From: Panaeolus papilionaceus
Lineage: Eukaryota; Basidiomycota; Agaricomycetes; Agaricales
DNA: 64,000 nt
Direction of reading: 5' to 3'
Assembly (NCBI GenBank): GCA_015501605.1
Contig: JADNRZ010000010.1
Coordinates: forward strand, 682,001-746,000
A model generated the notes under the pieces. The model did not search any database. It was not told the origin of the DNA and was given only the letters and a program-made list of their open reading frames with translations. The position numbers were made by a program, and so were the translations under genes. Positions 11,601-22,951 of the stretch are shown one piece after another. The first letter of the stretch is position 1. Each line of letters begins with the position of its first letter.

Positions 11601-13927
11601 GTGGTGCAGTGCTCGTGGCGCCGTTAGGGATGGTTGTATCTGGGATTGGTGCGATTGGATCGTCAGCGACACCCTTTGGTACATCTTCTCAAGCTGCTTC
11701 TGCATACGCGACCGCCAATCCTTCTCCTGCCCCTACGCCTCCTATGATCCCACAAACATTTAACCCCAATGCGGCCTCGTCGAAGGAGAAAGGGAAGGAA
11801 AAAGAGAGAGTGGAAGAAGTGGAAGAACTGTCGTATCCATACAGCCCTCCTACGTCTCCTGTTATTCCTGGAGCATATAGTTCGCCTACTGTTCCTTCGT
11901 TCGGCGCTGTACCCCCGCAGACCCAGGCGCAGAAGGTGGTGATGCCTCAACCTATTAGGACGACCTCTACGACGAGAGCGTTTACACCGCCTCCACAGAC
12001 TGCTCGGGCTTTCACGCCTCCACCACCTACAGCTCGTGCTTTCACCCCTCCTCCACAAACCGCCAGGGCTCTCACACCCCCACCCGCGATCCCAAGACCA
12101 TATAGCCCTCAAGGAAGGATCTACGCACATGGACAATTTGTGGATCCTAATTTAAAGCGTGAGGGGAGTGGGTGGGATCCTTTGGGGTCGGGTCAGAAGA
12201 AAGCTTCGCCTCCAACGCCCCCACTTGCGCTTCCTGTCCCGTTCCCTGAATCCACCCCTTCGGCATCGTCGATTAAGGACCCACTTTCTTCCAACGTCAA
12301 CACAAAAGCCGACGCCAACGATCACACCGTCGATCTTGAAAAAGGCCCTGGTTTGAGTCCAGCCTACTCCGACGACATCGACGCAGAGGGTGATATCGAA
12401 GGAGAGAGCGAGGGCTATGTCCGAGTGGGCACGGGGAATATGTCGCCGTTCGATGCCATCGCGCCTGGTGCCTTTTCATCTGGGTATGGGCCGTTGGTGG
12501 GGAGTGCGAGTCCTGTGGTGGGTGCAAAGGATAAAGTTACAGGGGGAGAGGGGCTCGAGGAGGTCCCATTGACTTCTGTTGAGGTTGGGAGGAGTGGAGA
12601 TGTGAAAGATACGGATGAGGTAGAGAAAAAGAGAGAAAGGGAGAGGGATATGAGGAATCCATTTGATTCTGTTGAGCGACTTGGCTCGACCTCGTCCATC
12701 ACTTTGCTCAATCCTGGTGGGATTCCACTTACGAGTACGTCTTCGACAGTCCCTAATTCAGGGTTTGAGCATAAGCATCATGTGGGGGAGTCGACGATTA
12801 GTCTTGGGTCGAGTTCGGGGCTGGTGGATGGTCTTCCGCATCCGAATACAGATGCTTTGAGGGGGAATACGCGCCGGGCGTCGGGTCAGGGAGGGGAGTT
12901 GCAGTACCCTGCTACTAATGCGACTGGGAGCGCAAGTGGGGCGGAGAGCGATCACGATTATACAAGATGGACCGTCATTGGTGTTGTAGGCACACTTGCG
13001 GGGGTGGTAACGACTGGACTGTTGTTGGGGTTGAGGAGGTGAGGTGATTCTTTTTCTCCTTTTTATTCTTCTTTGTTTCCCTTGTAATCTTCCTTTCCCT
13101 CTTCCTTTGCTTTTACGTTTTGGTCAGAGTTCATGGGTGCTGATGTGATTTTTTGTTTGATTACCTTTAGGATCGGCGTTGGTATTCCAGATGATCGGCT
13201 GAGTGGTGCTGGTACTGGTCAGGGTGGAAGACAAAGGGAACCGCAGTTCGCTGCTCTCGATCTTTCGAGTATGGGTCGAAGCGCATCGACGGGGTGGATG
13301 GAGGTTGGGGCGAGAGGAAGGAGGCTGATTAAAGAGTCTATGGCTGCGTCGACTTCTGCTGCTGCCGCCGCCGCTGCTTCAACGCCGTCGTCATCTTCTG
13401 GGAATAGCAAAAAACCGCGCTCACCTGCGCAGACAACTCAGCCCGCTCCATCGCTAGGCATGACAGCTCCAGCTCTTGGAATGCGTCGCGCGCATTCTCA
13501 TATCCCAATACGTTCAAACGGGCAACATCACCCCACGAAAATGGCGTTTTTCCTCGATATGCTGCACAATGGGCCTGGCGCGATTGGTGGATTGATATTT
13601 GGAGGTGCAGGGAGAGCATCAACGGCGAATGTGGGGTTGAATCCCACATTACAGGCCTCGTCGTCTTCAGGGCGCACGCGTACAACTGGACCTGGAAAGA
13701 ACACGAAGAACGACATAGGATTAGGTATCACGCGCCGCGATTTAGATCAGAACTCGAGCAGTGGGTTGATTATGCAAGTCGAGGATGGCGATGTGCAAGA
13801 GAATGGCGCAGGTGGTGGGGCGAAAGGAGATGGGGTAGGGGGGAGTTTAAGAGCTGGAGCGTTGTACATGCGTGATACGGTTGTGTGGGCTTTTGGGAGG
13901 GTTTCGGGGTGGGGTGTGGCCAGGTAG
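8625..13927 (+). CDS. Large Ser/Pro/Thr-rich protein with one membrane helix
   Basis: I read three exons: 8625-9651, 9702-13038 and 13171-13927, totalling 5,121 nt or 1,706 residues. The first intron is 50 nt and the second 132 nt; both joins keep the frame. The protein is mostly low-complexity and probably disordered. It has Thr/Ser runs near residue 85-125, repeated SPSPA/SRSS blocks near 240-310, acidic stretches (DEEEDVSDSSSDDDDE), an FG/SN-like segment (SNPFSSNANSSFG), and four near-tandem copies of ARAFTPPPQT around 11976-12080. A single strong membrane helix (WTVIGVVGTLAGVVTTGLLL) ends at about 13030, followed by a basic LRR. The third exon adds an Ala run and a Gly/Ser-rich tail. No catalytic domain is visible and I do not recognise the family. 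A membrane-anchored scaffold or nuclear-envelope/ER protein is a guess from composition only. Retaining intron 2 would end the protein directly after the helix, as a tail-anchored form. Confidence 0.75.
11976..12080 (+). repeat. In-frame tandem repeat, ARAFTPPP(Q/P)T units
   Basis: Four imperfect copies of about 30 nt encode TRAFTPPPQT / ARAFTPPPPT / ARAFTPPPQT / ARALTPPPAI within the large Ser/Pro-rich protein. The Thr-Pro steps are typical phosphorylation sites for proline-directed kinases (inference). Confidence 0.7.
13039..13170 (+). other. Retainable intron after the membrane-helix codons
   Basis: The donor is AG/GTGAGG and the acceptor is CCTTTAG/G. At 132 nt it is more than twice as long as most introns here and is pyrimidine-rich. 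If spliced, the frame continues for 251 more residues. If retained, a TGA at 13040-13042 stops translation right after the helix and LRR. Either product is plausible. Confidence 0.55.
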
Positions 13928-14487
13928 TGCATAGGCCTAATCGTTTCTTTAGTTGGTTTCTTGGTTTCGTTATTGTTTTTTCTTGGAATCTCGCTCTACA
14001 TCGCTCTGGATTGTATTCTCTATTTTGTACCATATCTTGCTTGTCTTTTGTTTTCTTGTGTAGATACTATATTCGAAATCCACGACTATCAACGCTCTTA
14101 ACGCAACTCAGGAATGTTATGAAATAAAACGAAACGTCGTGCTTCAACACCACCACCTCACGTTGAGCCCGTATATAAGATGCTCCACGTTCTGCGACGG
14201 CATCTGCGGTCCCTTACCTATGTCCAATTCGGACGATAGGCTATGTGAATCAGGTAGTTTTCTTCCAAGCAGTAAAAAGTCAAGGACATACATAGTTAGC
14301 ATCCCTTGGACTGATGGAGTCAAAAATAAATAACATGAATAAATACCAAAATCCAAACCGTAATACTAATGTCATATCTACCAAAGCAACCAAACTATTT
14401 TGTCTCTCAAAGGTAGATCGAATGAGAAAAAATACCACAATCCGCTAATCAACGTGATAAACTACAAATCATGACGAACTAATCAAG
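13928..14487. other. Convergent 3' ends, no gene
   Basis: This is the shared 3' flank of the plus-strand gene ending at 13927 and the minus-strand 7-TM gene ending at 14488. A plus-strand AATAAAAC near 14123 could serve as poly(A) signal of the former. Nothing else is recognised. Confidence 0.5.
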
Positions 14488-15964
14488 TCATACACTCTCC
14501 GCCTCTTTTGCGTAACTCCTGTTGATATCGAAAGTCGTCAACGAAACATCATGTGTGCTATCTGTATATGCTGTACGGCTGAAGTTTGAGCTGACAGCGG
14601 GACCAGTAGCAGCTTTGAAGGTTCCGGCGCTGGGTGCTCCTCCGGGTCTGCTGCCTCCGAAACGCAGACGCGAGAGATTGGAATCGGAGATTGTCTCTTT
14701 TGTCCAGGCGCGACCACGGGCGACACGGAGAATGATAAGGATGGGTGATATGCACTGCTCAGTTGATAAGTGGGTTTGTGGAAGTAAGGTGGGGACACCG
14801 CGACGATCGAATGGAGCAAGCGTCACGGAGAGAGGAAAGGGGAAAGATAAGCAGGGTTGAACGCAATGATGAGGTTTAACCGGACTGTTAGCGAGCGCTA
14901 AAAATAGATCGACAAATTTTTCCTCACCTGAACTTGAATGTAAAGTGGAATGAACAACAGAGCGGCGGTATTCTGCATGGAGTACAGAACCAAGAAGATG
15001 AACGAGACGATTCCGTAAGGTGTAGCAGATTCGAGAATCATCGTGGCGATGTTGGTGTAGGTTTCGCCGTGCCGTGAACCGAGTGCCTTGGTGATCTTGT
15101 ATCTCATGTACAGAAGCCGGAGAACCAGCATACCAGTCAGAAGAATATTCAAACCCATTGTCACCGCGAAGTACGGAAGGGCAAAGTTGATTGTGTTTTG
15201 GGACCAGAAACTGGATGTAGCCAATGAGGCTTGTGCGACCCAGAAGCCAGCAAGAACTGAATGAAAGACCGTAGGTTAATGGAGATACTCGCACATAGAG
15301 AGCAGAAGAACATACCAGTCGCAGCGAGCCAAGCTAGGATAGGCGCAACAATGACATACCACTTCTGGTACACGACGTGTACTCGGTAAATCTATTGGAG
15401 AAACCAGAGTAAAGTGTCAGCCACCAAAAACCTAGTTGCTGGTCATAGCACGAGCAGTGAGTCGCTATCAAGAGCTACTTACCAAAAGAGCATCCACCAA
15501 GAATCCAATAACTGCTGACACACCGTTGCCTGCAGCCTGTGTAATGTACGACTGTTGCTGTAGGAGGAACATAAGCGGGCCGCCGGGATACCCGCGTAAG
15601 TCAACCCAAGCGAGTTGGTTGAAGTGCATGTTGACCGAAATGTTGGTGGTCCCGCACCCGAACAGCACTGTGACGTATAGAATCCACTTCCAGTTCTGCT
15701 TGATCTTCCTCTCTTGAACGAGGTAGTAGACACACGAGCAGAATGAAATAATCAGAATGCCTGTGGAAAGATTTAATGAATGCAGATTATGAATGTCAGT
15801 CAGTATGTTCGATTCGACCTAGAATAGATGCTGATTGATTTCTAACCATATGCGATGAGTCCGATGTTCACAGCATTGTAGTTGGCGCGCTCGAAGAACA
15901 GAAGCTCGGGTGGCTCCTGCGTAGCGTACTGTGAGAGGTCACCACTGGGAGGGGGAGCGTTCAT
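14488..15964 (-). CDS. Seven-helix membrane protein A (Agaricomycete family)
   Basis: Five exons, read on the minus strand: 15964-15847, 15760-15483, 15391-15316, 15256-14928 and 14754-14488, giving 355 residues. All joins use GT..AG and every splice position has the same phase and place as in the paralogue at 20829-22039. Hydrophobic segments follow the pattern of seven helices, including ILIISFCSCVYYLV, ILYVTVLFGCGTTNISVNMH and SYITQAAGNGVSAVIGFLVD. The family hallmark at the end is RVARGRAW, followed by a Gly/Ser-rich cytosolic tail. The layout resembles a receptor-like 7-TM protein, but no known GPCR motif (DRY, NPxxY) is visible, so signalling is a guess. It stands at the left border of the UstYa gene block. 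A role in that pathway is not shown by sequence. Confidence 0.85.
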
Positions 15965-17374
15965 TGCTGGAAGGTGGACAATCGACACAGGACGAGGCGG
16001 TGTGACGAGGACGCTGAGGGAGGGAGGGGGGAGATACTGGGGGATTGGATGGGTGTTCCTTTACACTTCTCGACAATCGAGTACCGTATATTAATCATAT
16101 ATGTACGCTGACCGGTTCCGCATTGGAAACGCATGATCACTTTGATAGTATCCTGCCAGTGATCCTGAACTGACGACCTTTTCCCATATCCTTGACTGAC
16201 AGTCGCATTTTGGCTCACATCTCACATATCCTTAATCTTCAGAATTTTGATGAATTTCTACGTTTTGATGATCCATCAGCTTATCGGCTTGGAAATTGCA
16301 TGACATCTGGGGGACAACGCACCAACAAGAATATGACCGTGGCTATGAGGATCATTGGACCGACGTTTGAGGGGGTGACACCGCAACGGTGTTTTGGTAC
16401 TTCATTCGCAAGTGCTCTCTACCTCCACATGCTGCTGGGTAACGTTATCAACTCCGCGTAAACGGGCTGTAACGGTGTTTCAAACACAGACTCTAGATTC
16501 TTCCCTTCCTGTACAAGCGATTGGGGGCCTGACATCGGCTAACCCCGCATTTTTGCGTCTTCGAAGTTCGAGGCGAAGTCGGTATCCGGGGTCTTTGGGA
16601 ACCTCCCCAGACAAGACGATCACTGTTGGTGTTGGTCATGCTCCAATGCAGCATGCAGCGCCTTTCAATCGTGCGATAGTACGAATAGGTGAGCCGAGAT
16701 AATTGAATTGGCTCTCGGAAAAACTTGTCGGTTATCTCCAGGAATCAATGATCCATTGCCAATGATACCTGTTTGACCGTAATCAATGACCCGTCCACAT
16801 TGATTATGTTTGATCCAGTGGTGTAACTTGAATTGCGTTTACTTTTTCAATACAGCCACAAACCCGGGCAGGCGCATATTCTAGCGCACCGGTGAAAGTG
16901 AATTGAAACAAATAAGGTGCGAGTTCTTGAAACTTGATGTTTCCCGTCAGATGTTTACATTCCATTGGCGCGGTAGTATTTCGCCTTGTGCTCAAAAGTA
17001 TGGATAACGAGCGCGGGAAGGTGATGATAATTATATCCTTTCCAGCCAAGACTCGAATGCAGATTCCTTGATTGATTATCTATGGTTGTGTTCTAAGATT
17101 GTTTCTGGCTTCCATATCAACGCCGAAAGAAATGATGAGTTCTACTGCTCATCCTATTATTTTGGTGCGAACTACCGTGGTTGCACTTCCAATCAGCTCT
17201 GACGTAGAAGTATTGGAATTTTTGCTTGTCGTTGAAAGCTTTGCACCAATACCAGATGGTCCAAGGCGATGGCACACGAGTGATATTTTCATATCGAACA
17301 ACACAGAAATAGATAGTTCACAACCAGCAATATATATGGAAGCAAATGTCGCAACAATGACATGGAATCACCAA
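15965..17374. other. Intergenic region, nothing recognised
   Basis: This stretch lies between the 7-TM gene (promoter side) and the 3' end of the cytosolic hydrolase gene. I see short open frames only. The first 150 nt to the right of 15964 should hold the 7-TM promoter; no clear TATA box stands out. Confidence 0.45.
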
Positions 17375-18313
17375 TCAAACTGCCAAAAATGCTGATGCCA
17401 ATTGCATGTATTTGTCCTTCTCCTCAATGAAGGGCGAGTGACTGGAGTTTTCGAATGTAACCCATTTAACCTTCTGAATCTTTTCGAAGAATGGCTGGAC
17501 AACGAAATCTTGGGAGATATCCTTGCGTCCATTGATGACAAATGTGGGAACGCGAATAAGGTGCAAGCGATCGATGATTGACCAGTTTTGGAGGATTCTG
17601 TCAAATGAGAGATAAGATTTGAGGTCACAGAATAGAACGAGGACGTACGGAGCAGCTGCTACAGTGGGGTCACCATTTGGACCGAAAACCTCCTCCAAGG
17701 TCTGCCAATACTCTTCTGGCACAGGACGAATTGTGCAACCATGCACCGCGTGGAAGGCTTTGAGGGCATTGAAGAATCCCTCTGGGTTCTTCATACCACC
17801 CATAAGACCCTGTTTGACGTCATCAGGGAAGGTCGCCATCAATTCGCCATTGGACTTGTTCCAGAGAGCGGACGCGGCGAGGGAGTTGGTGATGATGAGA
17901 TGCTTCAAGCCTTCAGGTTGCCTACGAACTTCAAACTCAGACGCCAGAATTCCTCCCCATGAGTGTCCAGCGAGATCAAAGCCATCCTGGATGGAGAAAT
18001 GTTTGAGCAGATTCTCAAGCTCGTCGATGAAGAGGTCGATGTTCCAGAATGTGGGTGGCTTTTCTTTGAGATGAGTTGACTTAGCGTTGCCTAGTTGGTC
18101 GTAAAGGATGACGGGAACATCGTACTTGACAGCGAGATCGCCGAAGGTGGTGAGGTAGTTATGGCACAGACCCGGGCCACCATGAAGGACAATAAGGGGG
18201 TTGCGAGTACGATTCTCGAGAGTACCGTAGAGCTTGTAGAAGGTCTGGTATGTTTCGCCTTCGACCGTGAATGGTATGTATCCTTCAGTTACTTTGGATC
18301 CGTCGTATGACAT
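17375..18313 (-). CDS. Alpha/beta hydrolase, proline iminopeptidase-like, cytosolic
   Basis: Two exons (18313-17649 and 17597-17375) encode 295 residues of an S33-type alpha/beta hydrolase. The oxyanion motif HGGPG lies at residues 44-48 and the nucleophile elbow GHSWGG puts Ser at 118. The acid is probably the Asp in NGRKDISQDF and the base the His in ENSSHSPF. These enzymes release N-terminal amino acids or hydrolyse small amides. The 51-nt intron (17598-17648) is a multiple of three with no stop, so it could be read through; splicing there matches the position in the secreted paralogue at 24127-25164. A probable 5' UTR intron (18373-18315) ends one nucleotide before the chosen ATG, which is why I start at MSYDGSK rather than at an upstream in-frame Met (18346). 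There is no signal peptide. It may trim a peptide in the neighbouring pathway, but a housekeeping amidase is equally possible. Confidence 0.88.
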   Translation of the reverse strand: MSYDGSKVTEGYIPFTVEGETYQTFYKLYGTLENRTRNPLIVLHGGPGLCHNYLTTFGDLAVKYDVPVILYDQLGNAKSTHLKEKPPTFWNIDLFIDELENLLKHFSIQDGFDLAGHSWGGILASEFEVRRQPEGLKHLIITNSLAASALWNKSNGELMATFPDDVKQGLMGGMKNPEGFFNALKAFHAVHGCTIRPVPEEYWQTLEEVFGPNGDPTVAAAPYVLVLFCDLKSYLSFDRILQNWSIIDRLHLIRVPTFVINGRKDISQDFVVQPFFEKIQKVKWVTFENSSHSPFIEEKDKYMQLASAFLAV

Positions 18314-18346
18314 TCTGCGAAATCTAGTGATCGTGTCAGTAATCAT

Positions 18347-19635
18347 ATGTCCCTGTCCTCAGACAAGACTTACAGGGAGTGAGAAGAAAAATGTAGTTGA
18401 GGTCGATGTTGGACGGTTCGAAGCTGGTGAAAGAACTAGATAAGCCGTACCAGAGTTAATATTAGCCCTCACTGGATTGTTGCTGACACATGATTGATGT
18501 CAAATCTTGTCACTAACCCTACGAGCAGCCGCAAACATTCCGATGAAAATTCAAGAAATGAGGGTGTACCTCCCAGGGTTGATCAGGATAAAATGGACAT
18601 TCGGCATGCTTTTGACGGTGATGACACATTTGCAATGCTCATCAACCTCAAGTCTAATGCGAGTACCATGGCATTGAGACTCGGTGACTCTAAGGTCTGA
18701 GAGCAGGAAAGCCAAAATAGATTGATCAGAGTATGAAGAATCGCAAATTCTATGCTTTTGGTGTGGGAATGTATGGTTCTTCTCAGTTCTTCTACCTGAG
18801 GCTGATCATTTCGAAGTCTCTCAGAATCGGATCCGATCTTCCAATATTGTATTCAGCTCTAGTTCACACTGTCATTACCAATTCTTGGGCGGAGGATAGG
18901 AGCGTCTAGAAAGGGTGAACGATCTGATGAGGAATACCTGGTGGCGCACATGCATTGTTTTGAGCTATTGTTGAGCAACCTTCCTAATGTTGACCCAGAA
19001 ATACATACACCCCAACACATCTGGAGGTCAATTTAACGTTTGTGTCCGCGGTCTAAACGATACCGCAGCATTAGGGTTTCCATTCCATCCAGTGAGCGCG
19101 CTGTGATGTTACACTGCAGTATCTGTCCTTTTTTCGTAGCGCTGTTGGGAAGAAATTAATGATACAATGTAGCGGAATGGCAACAAGCGTACTGATAAGC
19201 GGCAGATGTCCTAGTCATGCCAGTGATAGCGCGTCCGCTAAATCAGCCGACCACAATCAGTCACCTTCCACTCTCCGTGTGTGATCTGTCAATGTCATAG
19301 GGTGTTCCTTTCTCCCGTTTCAACTGATAAAATTTGTAGCCGGAAATAATGCGCCCTTGGAAGTGGATGCATGAGTGGTTCTAATCGTAGTTATTCTTAT
19401 CAAGTAAACTTGGGAACGCTCCAGTCCGTTTTCCCGTGTTGTTTGGCTTCGTTTCACATATCAAACAAATACATAATACATAATAGCCTTCGCAATTTGC
19501 CGAGGTTTGTCCAGCAGTTGCCTCAGGCAAGCACAGGTGAACATGTCCAAGTCGGACGTATCTTGAGTCAGCATCTATGATGGCCATTTGCTGGAGCGGT
19601 CTACCAAGGCTTATCCCAAAAGAGGAACTCTACTA
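18347..19635. other. Divergent intergenic region
   Basis: About 1.3 kb separates the hydrolase (minus) from the But2-like gene (plus), so it must hold both promoters. The first 30 nt contain the 5' UTR intron donor of the hydrolase (GTAAGT read from 18373 on the minus strand). No other gene or repeat is recognised. Confidence 0.45.
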
Positions 19636-20594
19636 ATGGATAACCAGTACGCCCACCTTCTGCACTCGTCTTCAGAGGAGTCCTTGGTTTTAGAGTCGTC
19701 TCGTCTAGAAAAATCTGGGGCTGGGGATGGTCGTCAAAAAACTTGTGCGGCATTGTCTATAATAATTATACCATTACTAATTCTGCTTTTAGTAAATGAC
19801 AGACTGTTCTTCTGGGCTTGTGTCGGGACTTTGTGCTCGGCGTTGGTGTCCCTGACTTTGTTCACGAAGAACATCTACCATGAATTCTACAACGTGTCGC
19901 CTTCAGCATCAACCAACAAACCTCTAAGACGTCCGAGCACATATGTCAATCTGGACCGCGTTCTTGCTGGTTCAAATCATACATTTGACCCCATAATCAA
20001 CTTCCCGCAGACTATATACCAGATAAAGACCGACGATCCGAAGCGTAGAATGACTGAGGACCATAGGAGCTGGAGGGCCGAAATCGGTACTGTCTACCCC
20101 GATGATCGACATATACATATTACTCCTGAGGTATGAATTGCCAAATTTCGTGAACAATTGTTCTTATAAATTTGTGTGGACAGGTATCCACAGTGATTCA
20201 GATTCGACACCTTGACTATGGCATGGAGAATTGCGTACTGACGACAACTCTCCCTGAGAAGTCCGGGAATTTCGACCCTGAACTTCGCATCTCACCGTCC
20301 AGCCAGCTCTCCATATGGCTCCTTGATACCAAAACCGAGATATCTCGACACATCGGTGACACGTGGAAATTTGCACCGCAGAGGACCAAGAAGCTCGCCA
20401 CCATTTCTATGGATAACCTGGCTGGTCATACGACGCAATTCAAATGTCCATCCAACGAGTTCAGCACGTTCGAACTGGCCTGTTCTGTGACAGCCTCAGA
20501 TTGTTCCGTCAGCTTTTGGCAAGATCAAAGACTTCGACCTGCCGCCGGTGCGTACAGCCATTTCAATCCAGACGTCGTCAGTTTGATTGAATAA
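19636..20594 (+). CDS. Membrane-anchored But2-like protein
   Basis: Two exons (19636-20130 and 20184-20594) give 301 residues. I start at MDNQYAHLL; an in-frame Met 16 codons upstream (19588) is possible but adds a tail not seen in related proteins. A short polar head is followed by two hydrophobic segments (LSIIIIPLLILLLVN and FWACVGTLCSALVSLTLF). A motif LRRPSTYVNLDRVL precedes a beta-rich domain of about 190 residues with NFPQTIYQI, YPDDRHIHITPEVSTVIQ and SVSFWQDQRLRPAAGAY. This arrangement belongs to an Agaricomycete family often described as similar to the But2 C-terminal domain; its biochemical role is unknown to me. It sits inside the UstYa block, and the LxxPxxYVxL motif recurs in the small His-rich protein at 28538-28879, which suggests a functional tie. 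Confidence 0.8.
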
Positions 20595-20828
20595 GTCATT
20601 TTATAATTTTTATTAGGTTTCTACTTCATGCAGCATCAGTCCGTTCCGTCTCTATAAACGACATCAGGAACGAACATTTGACTTTGACGTCGAGACACGT
20701 ATTTATTGTAAAACTAGCACTTTATAAAATCCTAATTTACGCAAGAGATGAAAGGTTCAAAGGGTGATGATATAATACACAAAATAAACGCATTTTCAAA
20801 GTAGGGCAAAGAGTCGAGCCTTATGTAT

Positions 20829-22039
20829 CTACACATATCCAGTGTTATGCGAGGTCTTGTTCATGTCCGATCCCTGGTTTCCCCCAAAGGACAAGTTGAT
20901 ATCGCCTAAATTTACTCCAGGAGGATTGGACCCCCCGCGGCTCGGAAGGGACGAAGCAGGCCGCATCCTACGTACAACCTCATTTGACCAGGCATGACCG
21001 CGAGCCATCCTCATGATAATTAAGCTTGGCATAATTCCCTAAATTAGGAACACGGACATGAGTTTCGGGCTTGGTCAGGACCAGGGTGGCGAATGGAACT
21101 TACCATTACTTGCACTAACAGTGGCAAGAAGAGGAGAGAAGAGACTTTTTGGAGCCCATACAAGGCAATGAAAATCAAGGAGAAAAGCCCAGATGGCAGC
21201 GCGCATTCGACAATAAGTGCTTCGAGGCTCGTATATTTTTCCTTCGAGTCGGAAACGAACAGTGATACTTGGCGTCGAAGCTCGAGAAGGCGTGGTACGA
21301 GAACGACAGTAATGAGAATATTGAGAATTGTGGCGAGGGAGACGTATGGCACGGAGAAAGAGATAGACTTTGAGCTAAGGAAACCATCTGGTTTCGTCAA
21401 CTCCATCGCGTGGAATGCGGACATGACTGTTCGACGTTAATGAATAGTTATGGCAAAAAGCCTAATGGCAACTCACCCACTGACGCTAGCAGCACAACAC
21501 CCAGCACGATTGTAATATAGGTTCGCTTCCAAAGTGTTTGAACTCGATGAATCTACATATAATTTTAACCCGGGAGTTAGTAGTTGAGCCACAGAAAAGA
21601 GATTAAAAAGTATGTATGTACCATGAAAATATCCGCGAAGATCATCATCATAATGGACGTCGCCACTGCACCAACATTTGAGGGGTTGCCCTGTTGATCG
21701 CTCAAAAAAGCTCCGGGACCTCCAGGATAGTTCCTCTGGTCAATGAACGCCAGCTGGTTATAGTGTACGGAGCATGCAATGTTCGCGGTCCCTAGAGCAA
21801 AGAGTGCAGCTACGTATGGTGCCCATTTGAGCACTCCACGATCTCGGTTTTGATACAAGGATATTGCGCAGTTATAGATAACAGCGACGTGGATACCTAG
21901 GGGAAATTTTGCTCAGTGTCCTGGATAATAGAGCGCCTACTTGATCTTGGCACGTACCGTAGGCCATAGCCCCGATGACGCTCGACGCGTTGGCCGCCTG
22001 CTGATACCACAAAAGGTCGGGAGAGTCGTTGCTGGCCAT
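20829..22039 (-). CDS. Seven-helix membrane protein B (paralogue of A)
   Basis: Five exons: 22039-21958, 21896-21622, 21552-21477, 21426-21104 and 21038-20829, giving 321 residues. Exon number and phases match the protein encoded at 14488-15964, and the third exon is 76 nt in both. Shared landmarks are NIACSVHYNQLAFIDQRNYP (A: NISVNMHFNQLAWVDLRGYP), the loop followed by a short positively charged IHRVQ/IYRVH, and RMARGHAW near the C-terminus. Seven hydrophobic segments are visible. The N-terminal head (MASNDSPDLLWYQQ) and the C-tail differ strongly, so the copies have diverged outside the membrane core. Function is unknown. Confidence 0.85.
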
Positions 22040-22951
22040 ACTTTCGAAGTGCTACAAGGCGTCTGTGAAGAAAACCTGGGTTAACAATCCAATAAAACAT
22101 TTTCCCTTCGCCTTGCAATATGATGTAACGACCCCCAAGATCGCATCACCTCGTCCGACTGCAAGAAGTTCTGCTATCGTTCTTTTTTTGTCACTTTTCT
22201 GGAAACAAGCCATGTATCTACCGTCCTTGGCGGAGCATATGAGTATTGAATACTAAAAACTAACTTCATGAGGACTTGTACCGTAATTCTTTCTCCTTCG
22301 TCGCAAAGTATGCGAATGCCAAGATTGCAAACATCCAAATCTCAAGTCTGTTTGGCGAGTGGGACCCCGAAACCCAGATCCCTCTCCAACTGATCCGCTT
22401 TCAAATCGGCCCCTTTTACAATCGAGCGCCGCGTGCGATGCGCCACAAAAATGGATCGAACTTCTCCTCGTTTGATACTGATCTGTAAGCAGTGTAGTAT
22501 GATGCTCAGATGACCTCGTCGAAATAGCCAAAACAGGGTACGATTACCCGGTTATCGTCCTGCATGCTTCGAATGGGTCCTGTTCCTCGTTATCAGTCAT
22601 CGTGATCGAATATTGGGCTACTTCTCGAAGCGTTCGAAACTAAGATTGAATCCAAGCTCATGTACTGGCTGGGGAAAAGATTGATTCGTCCATCTTCTGC
22701 AAACCGTAATGATGTGCAAAAGATTGAGTTAAATGATAGCGTGTGAAGGAAGTCCAGTGGGACATGTGGGATTGCCCTTCTTGGGAACGGTTCTATTTTC
22801 GTGTTACTCAGTTGGAAGTCAATTCAAATTCGTGACATTCTTCGATAAGGGTATTATAGGCGAAATATATTGGCAACAACTATCAAGTCACAACACGCTG
22901 ACAGTCATCCAACGTCCAGCTATAGGAAAAAGGGGTGATGTCAAGCGACGG
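22040..22951. other. Intergenic region, nothing recognised
   Basis: This is the promoter side of 7-TM protein B and the 3' flank of UstYa protein 1. Only short open frames are present. Confidence 0.45.

Noticed and set aside
13133..13927. Separate plus-strand gene starting at ATG 13133
   Set aside because: The frame joins the upstream exon perfectly by splicing 13039-13170, and its first 13 codons lie in that intron. It is better read as the last exon of the large gene.
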